A stretch of DNA of 64,000 bases from Hahella sp. KA22 (GTDB taxonomy: Bacteria; Pseudomonadota; Gammaproteobacteria; Pseudomonadales; Oleiphilaceae): the NCBI RefSeq assembly GCF_004135205.1, contig NZ_CP035490.1, positions 2,125,501 through 2,189,500 of the forward strand, written 5' to 3'. Shown here one piece after another: positions 36,153 through 45,930 of this stretch (within the stretch, counting starts at the first letter, position 1; every line of letters begins with the position of its first letter). Position numbers and translations under genes: made by a program. Below the pieces are notes generated by a model. It did no database searches. It worked only from the letters and a program-made list of their open reading frames with translations, and had not been told where the DNA came from.

Positions 36153-37451
36153 ATGAAAGTGAAACGTTTTTTTGCAGCGTCAATGCAACAGGCTTTAAAG
36201 GATATCCGTGAAGATCTCGGCGCGGACGCCGTCATTCTGTCCACCAGTAAAACGGGGGATGGCGTGGAGGTGATCTGTGCGCTGGATTATAACGAGGACG
36301 ATCAGCGCAGCAGCATGCCTGAGCAGGAAGGCCCACGCCCGACGCCCTCAGCAGTGGCCCGGGAGACGGCGGATCGCCATCGTCGCCTGGAAGATGAAAT
36401 GTCGCGGGTGCGCGACCGGCTGGAAACGCTGAAAAGCAACGCCAGGCCCAAAGCGGAGCCGGCGCCGGCTTTTGCCGCTGCTGAACCGGCGGCGACGGCT
36501 TCCCGGCAAATCGGCGCCGGGGAACCGGAAACCTCACGTATGCTGGCGGAAATGCGCGAAGAGATCATGCAGCTTAAAAGCATCATGCGTCAGCCTGTGG
36601 TCGCCGCGCGTCCGGAAGAGAATCCCGGCCATCGCGAGCTGATCGAACGCATGCAGGAAATGGGCATCTTCCGTGAGCTGCAAAACGCGCTCACCGCGAA
36701 AGCGGACCCGCGCAAAGGCGCGCAGGAGCAATGGCGCAACCTGATGGCGCGGCTGGCGCATGGTTTAAAGGCGGAAAACGAAGAGCTGATTCATCAGCGT
36801 GGAGTCTGCGCGTTGCTGGGGCCGACCGGTTCCGGCAAAACTACCACTCTCGCCAAACTCGCGGCGCGTTTCGTGGTTCACTACGGCGCCGAAAAACTGG
36901 CGCTGATCACGACGGATCGTTTCCGGGTGGCCAGTCAGCAGCAATTGCAGTCCTTTGGGCGCTTGCTGAACGTGCCGGTGTACGTGGTGGATGAGGAGAA
37001 CAGCCTGGACGATCTGCTTGACCGTCTCGCCAACAAACGTCTGGTGCTTGTGGACACCGCCGGATTGACGCCCCAGGACCCCAATTGGGAGCGTCAACAG
37101 AAAGACTTGAAAGTGACCCGTCACCGCATCAGAAATTATCTTGTGTTGTCGGCAGTTAACCAACCGCAGGTCATGAAATCCACCTATCATTACTATAAGA
37201 TGTTGGGGCTTTCCGGCTGTATCATGACCAAACTGGATGAAGCGTTCAGTCTGGGTGAAGTGTTGAGCATGGCCATCCTGAACCGGCTTCCGGTCGCCTA
37301 TGTCACCGACGGACAGAAAATACCCGATGACATTCATCCGGCGAAAGCGCATGTCCTGGTGGCGCGCGCGGACGCAATGTGGCGGCGGACCCGGCGGGAG
37401 ACCGAACAAACTAATAACACCAGTCGCTTCGCTGCGGAACTGGTGGTCTAA
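36153..37451 (+). CDS. flhF: Signal-recognition-particle-type GTPase FlhF
   Basis: 432 residues. FlhF is placed at the cell pole and brings the first flagellar parts there, setting polar location. The N-terminal basic B-domain (MKVKRFFAASMQQALKDIRE) is followed by a variable linker with Ala/Pro stretches and the NG GTPase domain: G1 LLGPTGSGKTTTLAKLAARF (near 223), DRFRVASQQQLQ, G3 DTAGL, G4 TKLDEA. It lies between flhA and fleN, as in other polar flagellates. Confidence 0.96.
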   Translation: MKVKRFFAASMQQALKDIREDLGADAVILSTSKTGDGVEVICALDYNEDDQRSSMPEQEGPRPTPSAVARETADRHRRLEDEMSRVRDRLETLKSNARPKAEPAPAFAAAEPAATASRQIGAGEPETSRMLAEMREEIMQLKSIMRQPVVAARPEENPGHRELIERMQEMGIFRELQNALTAKADPRKGAQEQWRNLMARLAHGLKAENEELIHQRGVCALLGPTGSGKTTTLAKLAARFVVHYGAEKLALITTDRFRVASQQQLQSFGRLLNVPVYVVDEENSLDDLLDRLANKRLVLVDTAGLTPQDPNWERQQKDLKVTRHRIRNYLVLSAVNQPQVMKSTYHYYKMLGLSGCIMTKLDEAFSLGEVLSMAILNRLPVAYVTDGQKIPDDIHPAKAHVLVARADAMWRRTRRETEQTNNTSRFAAELVV

Positions 37452-37507
37452 ACTATTGAGTGCGGGGTCAACGCCGCGCCGTCTAATAACAGGAGATATC
37501 TACCGGT

Positions 37508-38320
37508 ATGAGTAAAGTACATCCGGTTCAAGTTATTGCAGTCACCGGAGGAAAGGGGGGTGTCGGCAAGAGCAATGTTTCCATAAATCTGTCCCTCGCG
37601 TTAGCGGACTTGGGACGTCGCGTCGTGCTGCTGGATGCGGACCTCGGACTGGCGAATATTGATGTGTTGCTCGGCGTCACCGCCTCGCGCAATATCGGGG
37701 ATGTGCTGGCGGGGGATTGCACCCTGCGGGAAGTCATGATTGAAGGTCCGGGGGGAATAAAGATCGTCCCGGCGTCATCCGGCACCCAGCATCTTACTCA
37801 TCTGTCTCCTCTTGAACATGCGGGCCTGATCAACGCTTTCAGCGATATCAGCGACGACCTGGACGTGCTGGTGATCGACACCGCGGCGGGCATCTCCGAA
37901 CAAGTGCTTTCCTTCGTGCGCGCGGCGCAGGAAGCACTGGTGGTGGTGTGCGACGAGCCCACCTCCATTACTGACGCCTATGCCGTCATCAAACTGCTTA
38001 ACAAGAACCACGACATGTACCGTTTTCGGGTGCTCGCCAACATGGTTCGCTCCGAGCAGGAAGGGCGGCATTTGTTCGGTAAATTATCCAAGGTAACCGA
38101 ACGCTTTTTGGAAGTTGCGCTACAATATGTAGGAAGCATTCCATTCGACGAAGCCGTACGCAAATCGGTGCAACGGCAACGTCCTGTGTACGAAGCCTAT
38201 CCGCGCGCCAAAGCGTCGTTGGCGTACCGCCAGCTGGCGCAAAAAGTGGACAACTGGCCGTTGCCGACGGCGCCGAGAGGCAATTTGGAATTCTTTGTGG
38301 AGCGTCTGGTGCACAGTTAG
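37508..38320 (+). CDS. fleN: MinD-type ATPase FleN (FlhG), flagellar number regulator
   Basis: 270 residues. Deviant Walker A VTGGKGGVGKSNVSINLS at 12-29 (Lys at the start of KGGVGKS), DADLGLANIDVLLG, and DTAAGISEQVLSFVRAA. FleN limits the number of polar flagella; in Pseudomonas it binds FleQ and blocks its ATPase, and works against FlhF. The C-terminal part is predicted to form the membrane-binding amphipathic helix. 56 nt downstream of flhF. Confidence 0.96.
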   Translation: MSKVHPVQVIAVTGGKGGVGKSNVSINLSLALADLGRRVVLLDADLGLANIDVLLGVTASRNIGDVLAGDCTLREVMIEGPGGIKIVPASSGTQHLTHLSPLEHAGLINAFSDISDDLDVLVIDTAAGISEQVLSFVRAAQEALVVVCDEPTSITDAYAVIKLLNKNHDMYRFRVLANMVRSEQEGRHLFGKLSKVTERFLEVALQYVGSIPFDEAVRKSVQRQRPVYEAYPRAKASLAYRQLAQKVDNWPLPTAPRGNLEFFVERLVHS

Positions 38321-38474
38321 ACACGCGCCGGACGGAATGCGAGGGCTCGCCCGGCGGCTATATCCCGGGCGCTTGCGATAAGGCGTGACGGTTGCGCCGG
38401 ACATATCCTCAAACACCCATGAGAACGTTTTTGTTGAAATCATCCGGTTTATTGCAGGCCTTGCGCGCAAATTC

Positions 38475-39212
38475 ATGTCACTGGCGAATACTTATATGAT
38501 GTATAGCGAGACGCGGGCGGAGCGCGCCGACACTCTGGTCAGGCAATACGCGCCTCTGGTCAAGCGCATCGCGCATCACCTGATCGCCCGTCTGCCCGCC
38601 AGCGTGCAGGTGGAGGATCTGATTCAGGCGGGCATGATCGGATTGCTGGAAGCCGCGCAGAAATACGACGCCGGCAAAGGCGCCAAATTCGAAACCTACG
38701 CCGGCATCCGCATTCGCGGCGCCATGGTGGACGAAATTCGTAAAGGCGATTGGGTGCCGCGCTCCGTGCACCGCAACGCCCGCAATATCGCGGAAGCGAT
38801 ACACACTATTGAAGCACGCACCGGTCGAGACGCGTCGGATGCGGAAGTGGCGGCCGAGCTGGGCGTACCCCTGGAGCAATACCACGCCAGCCTGCGCGAC
38901 GCCAGTTCGGGGAAGCTGTTCAGCCTGGATGAGCTGGGCATTCACGGGGAGGGCGGCTCTGACGATGAAACGTTAACCACCGATAATCCCCTCAGCGACA
39001 TCGAACAAAACGCCTTTCTGGAAAAATTGAGCGCCGCGATAGACGGTTTGCCGGAACGGGAGAAGCTGGTGCTGTCTCTCTACTATGACGAAGAACTCAA
39101 CCTCAAGGAAATCGGCCAGGTGCTCTCAGTCAGCGAGTCCCGGGTCAGTCAGATTCATTCCCAGGCGACCTTGCGACTGCGATCCCGTCTCTCAGACTGG
39201 AAAAACAGCTAA
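38475..39212 (+). CDS. fliA: Flagellar sigma factor FliA (sigma-28)
   Basis: 245 residues from the ATG at 38475. A longer in-frame start (GTG 38385) would add 30 residues not seen in relatives, and MM at 38496-38501 is also possible; no start has a good ribosome site. Region 2 is VRQYAPLVKRIAHHLIARLP and VEDLIQAGMIGLLEAAQKYD with GIRIRGAMVDEIRKGDWVPR; region 4 is NLKEIGQVLSVSESRVSQIHS. It directs late flagellar and chemotaxis transcription and is held by FlgM (not encoded here) until hook completion. Confidence 0.95.
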   Translation: MSLANTYMMYSETRAERADTLVRQYAPLVKRIAHHLIARLPASVQVEDLIQAGMIGLLEAAQKYDAGKGAKFETYAGIRIRGAMVDEIRKGDWVPRSVHRNARNIAEAIHTIEARTGRDASDAEVAAELGVPLEQYHASLRDASSGKLFSLDELGIHGEGGSDDETLTTDNPLSDIEQNAFLEKLSAAIDGLPEREKLVLSLYYDEELNLKEIGQVLSVSESRVSQIHSQATLRLRSRLSDWKNS

Positions 39213-39383
39213 ATCAAGCCATTGCCTGCGCAGGTTAATGTTTTTTCGAAATCAGCATCCTGCGGTCATGTTTTCTAAAACAACTTGTATCAAAAAACTG
39301 GATAGTACGGCGCGACCAGCTAGACTTACTCAGTAGAGTAATGAAATCAAAGGGTTTCCAGCGTCGCCATTGTGGAGGTTACA

Positions 39384-39770
39384 TTGGACAAGAACATGAA
39401 AATCCTCGTTGTAGATGACTTTTCAACAATGAGGCGGATTATTAAAAACCTGCTCCGGGATTTGGGCTTCACCAATACCGATGAAGCGGATGACGGGTCC
39501 ACCGCGCTGCCGATGTTAAAAACCGGGAAGTTTGATTTTCTGGTCACTGACTGGAATATGCCCGGAATGACGGGAATCGAATTACTCCAGGCAGTTCGCG
39601 CCGATGATAGTTTGAAAAACCTGCCGGTGCTCATGGTGACGGCGGAAGCCAAGCGGGATCAGATTGTCGCAGCGGCGCAGGCGGGTGTTAACGGGTATGT
39701 GGTGAAGCCGTTTACTGCGGCCGTGCTGAAGGAAAAGATAGAAAAAATCTTCGAGCGGATCGACTCATAA
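39384..39770 (+). CDS. cheY: Chemotaxis response regulator CheY
   Basis: A single receiver domain of 128 residues from the TTG at 39384, which has GGAGG at 39374-39378, 5 nt upstream. A GTG at 39372 and an ATG at 39396 are in frame; the ATG is too far from the ribosome site, although related CheY proteins are often annotated from it. Motifs: [13 protein letters not shown], phospho-acceptor Asp in [13 protein letters not shown], Thr in VTAEA, Lys in VVKPFT. CheY-P binds FliM and reverses rotation. Followed by cheZ. Confidence 0.96.
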   Translation: MDKNMKILVVDDFSTMRRIIKNLLRDLGFTNTDEADDGSTALPMLKTGKFDFLVTDWNMPGMTGIELLQAVRADDSLKNLPVLMVTAEAKRDQIVAAAQAGVNGYVVKPFTAAVLKEKIEKIFERIDS

Positions 39771-39789
39771 TAAAACCGCAGGAATTACT

Positions 39790-40581
39790 ATGACCAATGA
39801 ACAGCAGCCACCATCCTCCTCCCAAGACGAAATTGAGACGCGCTTGAGCGAGCAGGCGGCGAGCTTGATGGAGCACGTTAGTAAGGGGGACTTTGGCGAA
39901 GCGTTGCGGGTAATTTCCGACCTTAATGACACTCGGGACCGTACGCTGTACCACGAAGTGGGCAAGTTAACCCGTTCGTTGCACGAAGCCATACGCAATT
40001 TCAATATCGACATGGGCAATGTGAAGATGAATCAGGAGGAGGAGCTGTCGAAAATCGCCGACGCCTCTGATCGCCTTTCCTATGTGGTCGATATGACCAA
40101 CAAAGCCGCTAACAAAACCATGGATATGGTGGAAGCAAGTATGCCCGTGGCGATAGAGATGAAGCAGGAGGCCCATGAGCTGAAGGAAGCCTGGGGACGA
40201 CTGCGCCGTCGGGAAATGGACCCCTCTGAGTTCCGTGAGCTGTATAAGCGCATCGATAAGTTTTTGGTGGATCTGGCCGCTAACAGCGACAGGGTGTACA
40301 CCAATCTGTCGGAAATATTATTGGCTCAGGACTTTCAGGATCTCACGGGACAGGTCATCAACAAGGTTACCGGCCTGGTCAAGGAAGTAGAAGTGAATCT
40401 GGTCAAACTGGTCGCCATGGCGGGCAAGGTTGACCGCATAACAGGCATTCAGCATGAGATGAAAGCCGAAGAAGAGTCTATTACAAAAGGGCACGGCCCG
40501 CAGATCCAGACCGAAGGACGCTCAGATGTCGTCGCCAGCCAGGACGACGTGGACGACCTTCTTTCCAGCCTTGGTTTCTGA
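39790..40581 (+). CDS. cheZ: Protein phosphatase CheZ
   Basis: 263 residues, helical. It removes phosphate from CheY-P. The catalytic segment LAQDFQDLTGQVINKVTGLV (near residue 178) carries the acid and Gln that place the attacking water. The C-terminal peptide SQDDVDDLLSSLGF is the CheY-binding helix. It lies 19 nt after cheY and 11 nt before cheA. Confidence 0.96.
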   Translation: MTNEQQPPSSSQDEIETRLSEQAASLMEHVSKGDFGEALRVISDLNDTRDRTLYHEVGKLTRSLHEAIRNFNIDMGNVKMNQEEELSKIADASDRLSYVVDMTNKAANKTMDMVEASMPVAIEMKQEAHELKEAWGRLRRREMDPSEFRELYKRIDKFLVDLAANSDRVYTNLSEILLAQDFQDLTGQVINKVTGLVKEVEVNLVKLVAMAGKVDRITGIQHEMKAEEESITKGHGPQIQTEGRSDVVASQDDVDDLLSSLGF

Positions 40582-40592
40582 GGAGCACATGA

Positions 40593-43058
40593 ATGGGGTT
40601 TGAAGCGGACGAAGAAATCCTGCAGGACTTTCTAGTCGAAGCGGGAGAAATTCTTGAACAGCTCTCAGAGCAGTTGGTGGAACTGGAGCAGAACCCGGAC
40701 GACCGCGATCTGCTGAACGCCATTTTTCGTGGGTTTCATACCGTCAAAGGCGGCGCCGGTTTCCTTCAGTTAGACGCTTTGGTGGAATGCTGCCACGTGG
40801 CGGAAAACGTCTTCGACCTGTTGCGTAACGGTCAGCTCAGCGTCGACTCCGAATTGATGGATGTCGTGCTGCAGGCGCTGGACGCCGTCAACGAGATGTT
40901 TTCCCAGGTGAAGATGCGGGAGGAACTGACCCCCGCCGCGCCCGAACTCATGGCCGCCCTGGAGCGACTGGCCAGCGGCGAATCCGCCTCCGTGGCGGAA
41001 GAGGCTGACGAGCCAGAAGAAGCCGTTGAAGAGCACGAAGAAGACGCTGCTGAAGAAGTTGAAGAACCCGTTGCGTCGGCGGATGGCGATATCACTGACG
41101 ACGAATTCGAGAATCTGCTCAACGCCCTGGATGAAGACGGCGGCGAGAAAGCGGAAGCGGCTGGCTCGAAAGACGAAGGTGATGAAATCACCGAAGACGA
41201 GTTTGAGAAACTGCTGGATCAACTGCATGGACCCGGCAAATTCGGTGGTCCCCAGGAAGGTAAACCCGCCAAGGCCGCTCCTGAATCCGCTCCGGTTCCA
41301 CAAGATGAAGCGGCTGAAGCCGCGTCCGCCGGCGACAGCGATGAAATCACCGATGATGAATTTGAAGCCTTGCTGGATGAACTGCATGGCAAAGGCAAGT
41401 TTGACGGCGCCGTCTCTGACGGGGCTGAGCAGAAGTCAGCCCCTGCCGCGGAGAAGAAAGGCAAGCCGGCAGCGAAAGCAGCGCCCGAAAAGAAAGTAGA
41501 GAAAAAGGAGGAAGCCGCCGCCGGCGACTCCGAACTGATTACCGACGACGAATTCGAAAAACTGCTGGATGAGTTGCACGGCTCCGGCAAGGGGCCCAGT
41601 CCTACTGGCGACGCCAAGCCCGCCGCCGCAAAACCGGCGGAAAAAGCGGCTGTGAAAAAAGAGCCCGCCAAGAAGGAGCCGGTCAAGAAAGAACCGCCGA
41701 AAGTCGTCAAGCCCGCGCCAGCTCCAGCCCGCGCCGAGCCGGACGAAGAACGGCGTCAGCCCGCGGCGAGCGCCGCCGGAGGGAAAGACGCCCAGGCCAG
41801 CATCGCGACGGAAACCACAGTGCGGGTGGACACCAAGCGCCTCGACGACATCATGAACATGGTCGGCGAGCTGGTGCTGGTGCGTAACCGTCTCAAGCGT
41901 TTAGGCGAAGAGTTCGCCGACGAGAACATGAGTAAAGCCGTGTCCAATCTGGACGTGGTCACCAGCGACTTGCAGTCCGCCGTCATGCAGACGCGGATGC
42001 AGCCCATCAAAAAAGTATTTGGCCGTTTCCCCCGCGTGGTCAGGGATCTGGCGCGCAACCTGCGCAAAGAAGTCAATCTGGTATTGCGTGGGGAAGACAC
42101 CGATCTGGATAAAAATCTGGTCGAAGCTTTGTCCGACCCACTGGTCCACTTGGTGCGTAACGCCGTGGACCACGGTATTGAGTCCCCCGAGGCGCGCGAG
42201 AAAAAAGGCAAGCCGCGGGTTGGACGCGTGGTGCTGGCGGCGGAGCAGGAAGGCGATCATATTCTGCTGTCCATCGAAGATGACGGCGCCGGTATGGACC
42301 CGGTGGTGTTGCGTCAGAAAGCAGTGGAAAAAGGTATTTACGATGTGGACGCCGCGGAGCGTCTCACCGATAACGAAGCGTATAACCTGATATTCGCGCC
42401 GGGATTCTCCACCAAAACGGAAATATCCGATGTGTCCGGTCGCGGCGTCGGGATGGATGTGGTTAAAACCAAGATCACCCAGTTGAACGGCACCATCCAT
42501 ATTGAATCCGAATTGGGGCGCGGGTCGCGCATTGTGATCAAAGTGCCCTTGACCCTCGCCATCATGCCGACCTTGATGGTGATGCTGGGAGATCAGGCGT
42601 TCGCTTTCCCATTGGTGAGCGTAGTGGAAATATTCCACCTTGACCTGACCCAGACCAATATCGTCGATGGGCAGGAATGTATCGTGGTGCGCGAGAATGT
42701 GTTCCCGCTGTTCCACATTAAACGCTGGCTGGTGAAGGGCGCGCAATTCGAGCCCACCGAAGAGAACGGTCATGTGGTGATTGTTTCCGTCGGCACCAAG
42801 CGCGTGGGCTTTGTGGTCGACCAGCTGGTCGGCCAGGAAGAGGTGGTCATCAAACCCTTGGGCAAAATGCTGCACGGCACGCCGGGAATGGCCGGCGCCA
42901 CCATCACGGGAGACGGGCGCATTGCGCTGATACTGGACATTCCCAGCATGCTTGGACGCTACGCCAAGTCCAGCAAAGTATACGGTCGGCCGACGTTCAG
43001 GAAGAGTCAGTTGGTGACGGACTCTGATGAAACGGAGCCCGCGGCTTCCGCAGGCTAA
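40593..43058 (+). CDS. cheA: Chemotaxis histidine kinase CheA
   Basis: 821 residues, longer than enteric CheA. P1 (Hpt) at 1-125 with phospho-acceptor His49 in GFHTVKGGAGF. Residues 130-405 are acidic or Lys/Ala/Pro-rich and hold four copies of a helical motif close to ITDDEFExLLDxLHG (167-180, 199-212, 252-265, 316-329); I do not see a folded P2 (CheY-binding) domain. Then P3 dimerisation (TKRLDDIMNMVGELVLVRNR), P4 ATPase (HLVRNAVDHGIE; DDGAGMD; GRGVGMDVV) and P5 CheW-like domain to the end. The repeats may be part of the region that binds ParP in polar flagellates. Confidence 0.97.
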   Translation: MGFEADEEILQDFLVEAGEILEQLSEQLVELEQNPDDRDLLNAIFRGFHTVKGGAGFLQLDALVECCHVAENVFDLLRNGQLSVDSELMDVVLQALDAVNEMFSQVKMREELTPAAPELMAALERLASGESASVAEEADEPEEAVEEHEEDAAEEVEEPVASADGDITDDEFENLLNALDEDGGEKAEAAGSKDEGDEITEDEFEKLLDQLHGPGKFGGPQEGKPAKAAPESAPVPQDEAAEAASAGDSDEITDDEFEALLDELHGKGKFDGAVSDGAEQKSAPAAEKKGKPAAKAAPEKKVEKKEEAAAGDSELITDDEFEKLLDELHGSGKGPSPTGDAKPAAAKPAEKAAVKKEPAKKEPVKKEPPKVVKPAPAPARAEPDEERRQPAASAAGGKDAQASIATETTVRVDTKRLDDIMNMVGELVLVRNRLKRLGEEFADENMSKAVSNLDVVTSDLQSAVMQTRMQPIKKVFGRFPRVVRDLARNLRKEVNLVLRGEDTDLDKNLVEALSDPLVHLVRNAVDHGIESPEAREKKGKPRVGRVVLAAEQEGDHILLSIEDDGAGMDPVVLRQKAVEKGIYDVDAAERLTDNEAYNLIFAPGFSTKTEISDVSGRGVGMDVVKTKITQLNGTIHIESELGRGSRIVIKVPLTLAIMPTLMVMLGDQAFAFPLVSVVEIFHLDLTQTNIVDGQECIVVRENVFPLFHIKRWLVKGAQFEPTEENGHVVIVSVGTKRVGFVVDQLVGQEEVVIKPLGKMLHGTPGMAGATITGDGRIALILDIPSMLGRYAKSSKVYGRPTFRKSQLVTDSDETEPAASAG

Positions 43059-43113
43059 GCGCCTGCCATAAGGCGCAGCGGCGGAGTGATTTCCAAAAAC
43101 GGGAGACCGATGA

Positions 43114-44286
43114 ATGGCCTTAAAGGTCCTGGTAGTAGATGATTCGGGATTTTTCAGACGTCGCCTTTGCGAGATCCTGAACTCCATAAGCGATGTCGAT
43201 GTCGTCGGCACGGCCAGCAATGGTCGCGAAGGCGTGGAGATGGCGCTTAAACTGAAACCCGACGTCATCACCATGGACTACGAGATGCCGGTCATGGACG
43301 GCATTACCGCGGTCAAGGAAATCATGCGGGCTCAGCCCACGCCGGTTTTGATGTTTTCCTCTCTCACCTACGAAGGCGCCCGAGTGACCTTTGACGCCCT
43401 GGAAGCAGGCGCGGTGGATTTCCTGCCGAAGAGCTTCGAGGCGATGTCCGGCGACGCCTCCAAGATTAAACGTTTGCTGCATGACCGCATTAAAGAAGTT
43501 TCGCGGGCGAAATATCGTATGTCTGGAGCGTCCGCGCCGGCGCCCGCCGCCGCTCCGGAACCCGCCAGGCCAGTCGCCCCGACTCCCGCGCGCGAACCGC
43601 CCAAACCCGCTGCGCCGACGCCGCGCGCCGCTGAACCACGCGCCAAAGCGCCGCCAGCCAAACCGGAAACAAAACCGGAAGTGAAGGCGATGAAAACCCG
43701 ACGCACCCCGCGTCAGGACTATAAAGTGGTGCTGATCGGCACTTCCACCGGCGGTCCGGTGGCGCTACAAAAAATTCTCACCCGGCTACCAGGCGCGTTC
43801 CCAGCGCCGCTGGTGCTGGTGCAGCATATGCCGGCTTCTTTTACGCCAGCGTTTGCTGAACGTCTGAATCGTCTGTCGCAACTGTCCGTCAAACAGGCGG
43901 AGAACGGCGAGATCCTCAAGCCCGGATGGGCTTATATCGCCCCTGGCGGCAAACAGACTTTGATCGAACGCGTCGGCGCCCAGGCGCGGGTCAAAATTCT
44001 CGACGGCGACGAGCGCTTGCACTACAAACCCTGCGTGGACGTGACTTTCGGCTCCTGCGCCAAGATGTTTCCCGGCAAAGTACTGGGCGTCATCTTGACC
44101 GGTATGGGCGCGGACGGCCGCGAAGGCTGCCGCATGCTGAAAGAAAGCGGTTCCGTGGTCTGGTCTCAGGATGAAGCGACCAGTGTGATTTATGGTATGC
44201 CGATGGCGGTGGCCACCGCCGGTCTGTCGGATGAAGTCTTAGCCCTGGATGAATTTGCGCCGCGGTTGATTGACGGTGTCGGATAA
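43114..44286 (+). CDS. cheB: Protein-glutamate methylesterase CheB
   Basis: 390 residues. Receiver domain 1-120 (KVLVVDDSGFFRRRL; Asp in DVITMDYEMPVMDG; DFLPKSF). A long Pro/Ala linker (about 135-200) leads to the esterase domain with the catalytic triad: Ser in IGTSTGGPVALQ, His in LVLVQHMPASFTPAF, Asp in LTGMGADGREGC. It demethylates chemoreceptors and so adapts the system. No cheR partner is in this window. The stop shares one base with the motC start. Confidence 0.96.
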   Translation: MALKVLVVDDSGFFRRRLCEILNSISDVDVVGTASNGREGVEMALKLKPDVITMDYEMPVMDGITAVKEIMRAQPTPVLMFSSLTYEGARVTFDALEAGAVDFLPKSFEAMSGDASKIKRLLHDRIKEVSRAKYRMSGASAPAPAAAPEPARPVAPTPAREPPKPAAPTPRAAEPRAKAPPAKPETKPEVKAMKTRRTPRQDYKVVLIGTSTGGPVALQKILTRLPGAFPAPLVLVQHMPASFTPAFAERLNRLSQLSVKQAENGEILKPGWAYIAPGGKQTLIERVGAQARVKILDGDERLHYKPCVDVTFGSCAKMFPGKVLGVILTGMGADGREGCRMLKESGSVVWSQDEATSVIYGMPMAVATAGLSDEVLALDEFAPRLIDGVG

Positions 44287-45026
44287 TGGATTTACTCAGC
44301 ATCGTGGGCGTCCTGATCGCCCTGGTGGCGATCATCGGCGGCAACCTGATCGAAGGCGGCGATGTTTCCTCCCTGATGAATCTGCCGGCGGCGCTGATTG
44401 TCATTGGCGGCACGTTCGGCGCCATAGTGCTGCAACATTCCGGCAAGGTATTGAAGCGTTCCTTTAAGCAGTTTCTCTGGGTCTTTTTTCCTCCCTATCT
44501 AAGCTTTGAAGACGACATTCAGAAGGTCATTTCCTGGAGTATGGTCGCGCGTAAGGAAGGGCTGCTGGGGCTGGAATCCGTGGCGGAAAAAGAACGCGAC
44601 CCATTTTCCCGCAAAGGGCTGCAACTGCTGGTGGACGGCGCTGAACCGGAATCCATCCGCAGCATCATGGAGCTGGAGCTTAACAGCCGCGAGCAGCGTG
44701 ATCTGGACGCCAGCAAAGTGTGGGAAGCCATGGGCGGTTATGCGCCTACGTTGGGTATTCTGGGCGCCGTGCTTGGATTGATCCAGGTGATGCGTCATTT
44801 GGAGGACCCTTCCATGCTGGGACCTGGCATCGCCACCGCGTTTGTCGCCACTATCTACGGGGTCGCGCTGGCCAACCTTTTTTATTTTCCTATCGCTAAT
44901 AAATTGAAAGGCATCGTGCACGAGCAATCGCTGCTGCGGGAAATGATGATCGAGGGTATCGTCGCCATCGCCGAAGGAGAGAATCCCAAAGCAATAGAAT
45001 TGAAGTTGAAAGGGTTTCTGTCATGA
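44286..45026 (+). CDS. motC: Flagellar stator protein MotC (MotA family)
   Basis: 246 residues. MotA/PomA family, four membrane spans (first about 1-22, second about 33-52, then a long cytoplasmic loop, last two about 148-200). The loop holds conserved charges that push on FliG; GYAPTLGILGAVLGLIQVM and GIATAFVATIYGVALANLF form the third and fourth spans. Pairs with MotD downstream as a second stator set beside MotAB in Pseudomonas-type bacteria. Confidence 0.94.
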   Translation: MDLLSIVGVLIALVAIIGGNLIEGGDVSSLMNLPAALIVIGGTFGAIVLQHSGKVLKRSFKQFLWVFFPPYLSFEDDIQKVISWSMVARKEGLLGLESVAEKERDPFSRKGLQLLVDGAEPESIRSIMELELNSREQRDLDASKVWEAMGGYAPTLGILGAVLGLIQVMRHLEDPSMLGPGIATAFVATIYGVALANLFYFPIANKLKGIVHEQSLLREMMIEGIVAIAEGENPKAIELKLKGFLS

Positions 45027-45071
45027 CGCCCGTTGTTAACCCTCCATGTCGATAAGCGGGAGCCGCCTGCC

Positions 45072-45854
45072 ATGAGAAAGCGCCGCCGCAACCGGGAAGA
45101 GTCCCATAACCACGAACGCTGGCTGGTGTCCTATGCGGATTTCATCACGCTTCTATTTGCGTTTTTTGTGGTGATGTATTCGGTTTCCTCTGTGAACGAA
45201 GGCAAATACAAAGTCCTGTCTGAAACGTTGGAAGGGGTGTTCAACGCCACTCAGCGCAGCATTAATCCTATTCAGGTCGGACAGCAGACGGCGGCGCCTC
45301 CGCAAAGTGATTCGCCCGCGATACAACCTTTCAACAGCCCGGAAAACCAGCCCGGCGAGACGACGGAAGAGCAGGCCGGGGAGCGCTTGCGGGAAATCGC
45401 CAATCGATTCAACTACCGGTTAAAAGGGTTGATTGGGCAAGGCATGGTGTCGATCAACGAGAACGACAACTGGATCGAGCTGTCCCTGCGCAACAATCTG
45501 CTGTTCAACAGTGGCGACGCCGTGCCGGTGGACGCTGCGTTCAATCTGATCGACGGCATCGCCGGCATCCTCAAAGACTACCCCAACGCCATTCTGGTGG
45601 AGGGCTTCACGGACAACGTGCCCATTCGCAGTTCGATTTATCCTTCCAACTGGGAGCTTTCCTCTGCGCGTTCTGCGGCGGTGGCGCGCTTGTTGATTAT
45701 CGGCGGCGTTGACCCAAAGCGTCTGGCGGCGGTGGGATACGGCGAATATCAGCCGGTCGCCCGTAACGATACTTCCGAGGGGCGGCAAAGAAACCGTCGG
45801 GTAGTATTGCTGGTGGCCAAAGACGCCAAAGTCCGTCTCACCATGCGGCGCTGA
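45072..45854 (+). CDS. motD: Flagellar stator protein MotD (MotB family)
   Basis: 260 residues from the ATG at 45072; a frame start at 45033 lacks support. A basic N-terminus is followed by one membrane span (SYADFITLLFAFFVVMYSVS, about 20-40) whose Asp in YAD is the ion-carrying residue. A Pro/Gln linker leads to the OmpA-like peptidoglycan-binding domain (VEGFTDNVPI; NWELSSARSAAVARLL; GRQRNRRVVLLV). Ion choice (H+ or Na+) cannot be read with certainty. Confidence 0.94.
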   Translation: MRKRRRNREESHNHERWLVSYADFITLLFAFFVVMYSVSSVNEGKYKVLSETLEGVFNATQRSINPIQVGQQTAAPPQSDSPAIQPFNSPENQPGETTEEQAGERLREIANRFNYRLKGLIGQGMVSINENDNWIELSLRNNLLFNSGDAVPVDAAFNLIDGIAGILKDYPNAILVEGFTDNVPIRSSIYPSNWELSSARSAAVARLLIIGGVDPKRLAAVGYGEYQPVARNDTSEGRQRNRRVVLLVAKDAKVRLTMRR

Positions 45855-45930
45855 CCGGCTCAGGGCGGACGCGCAGTTTGCCCGCCAGTTGACCATTTAT
45901 CCCGCTGAATCAGGCCGCGAGAGCCAGGCA

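Noticed and set aside
41901..43274. 457-codon open frame antisense to cheA and the cheB start
   Set aside because: Same shadow effect; the plus strand carries clear CheA motifs and the product is low-complexity.
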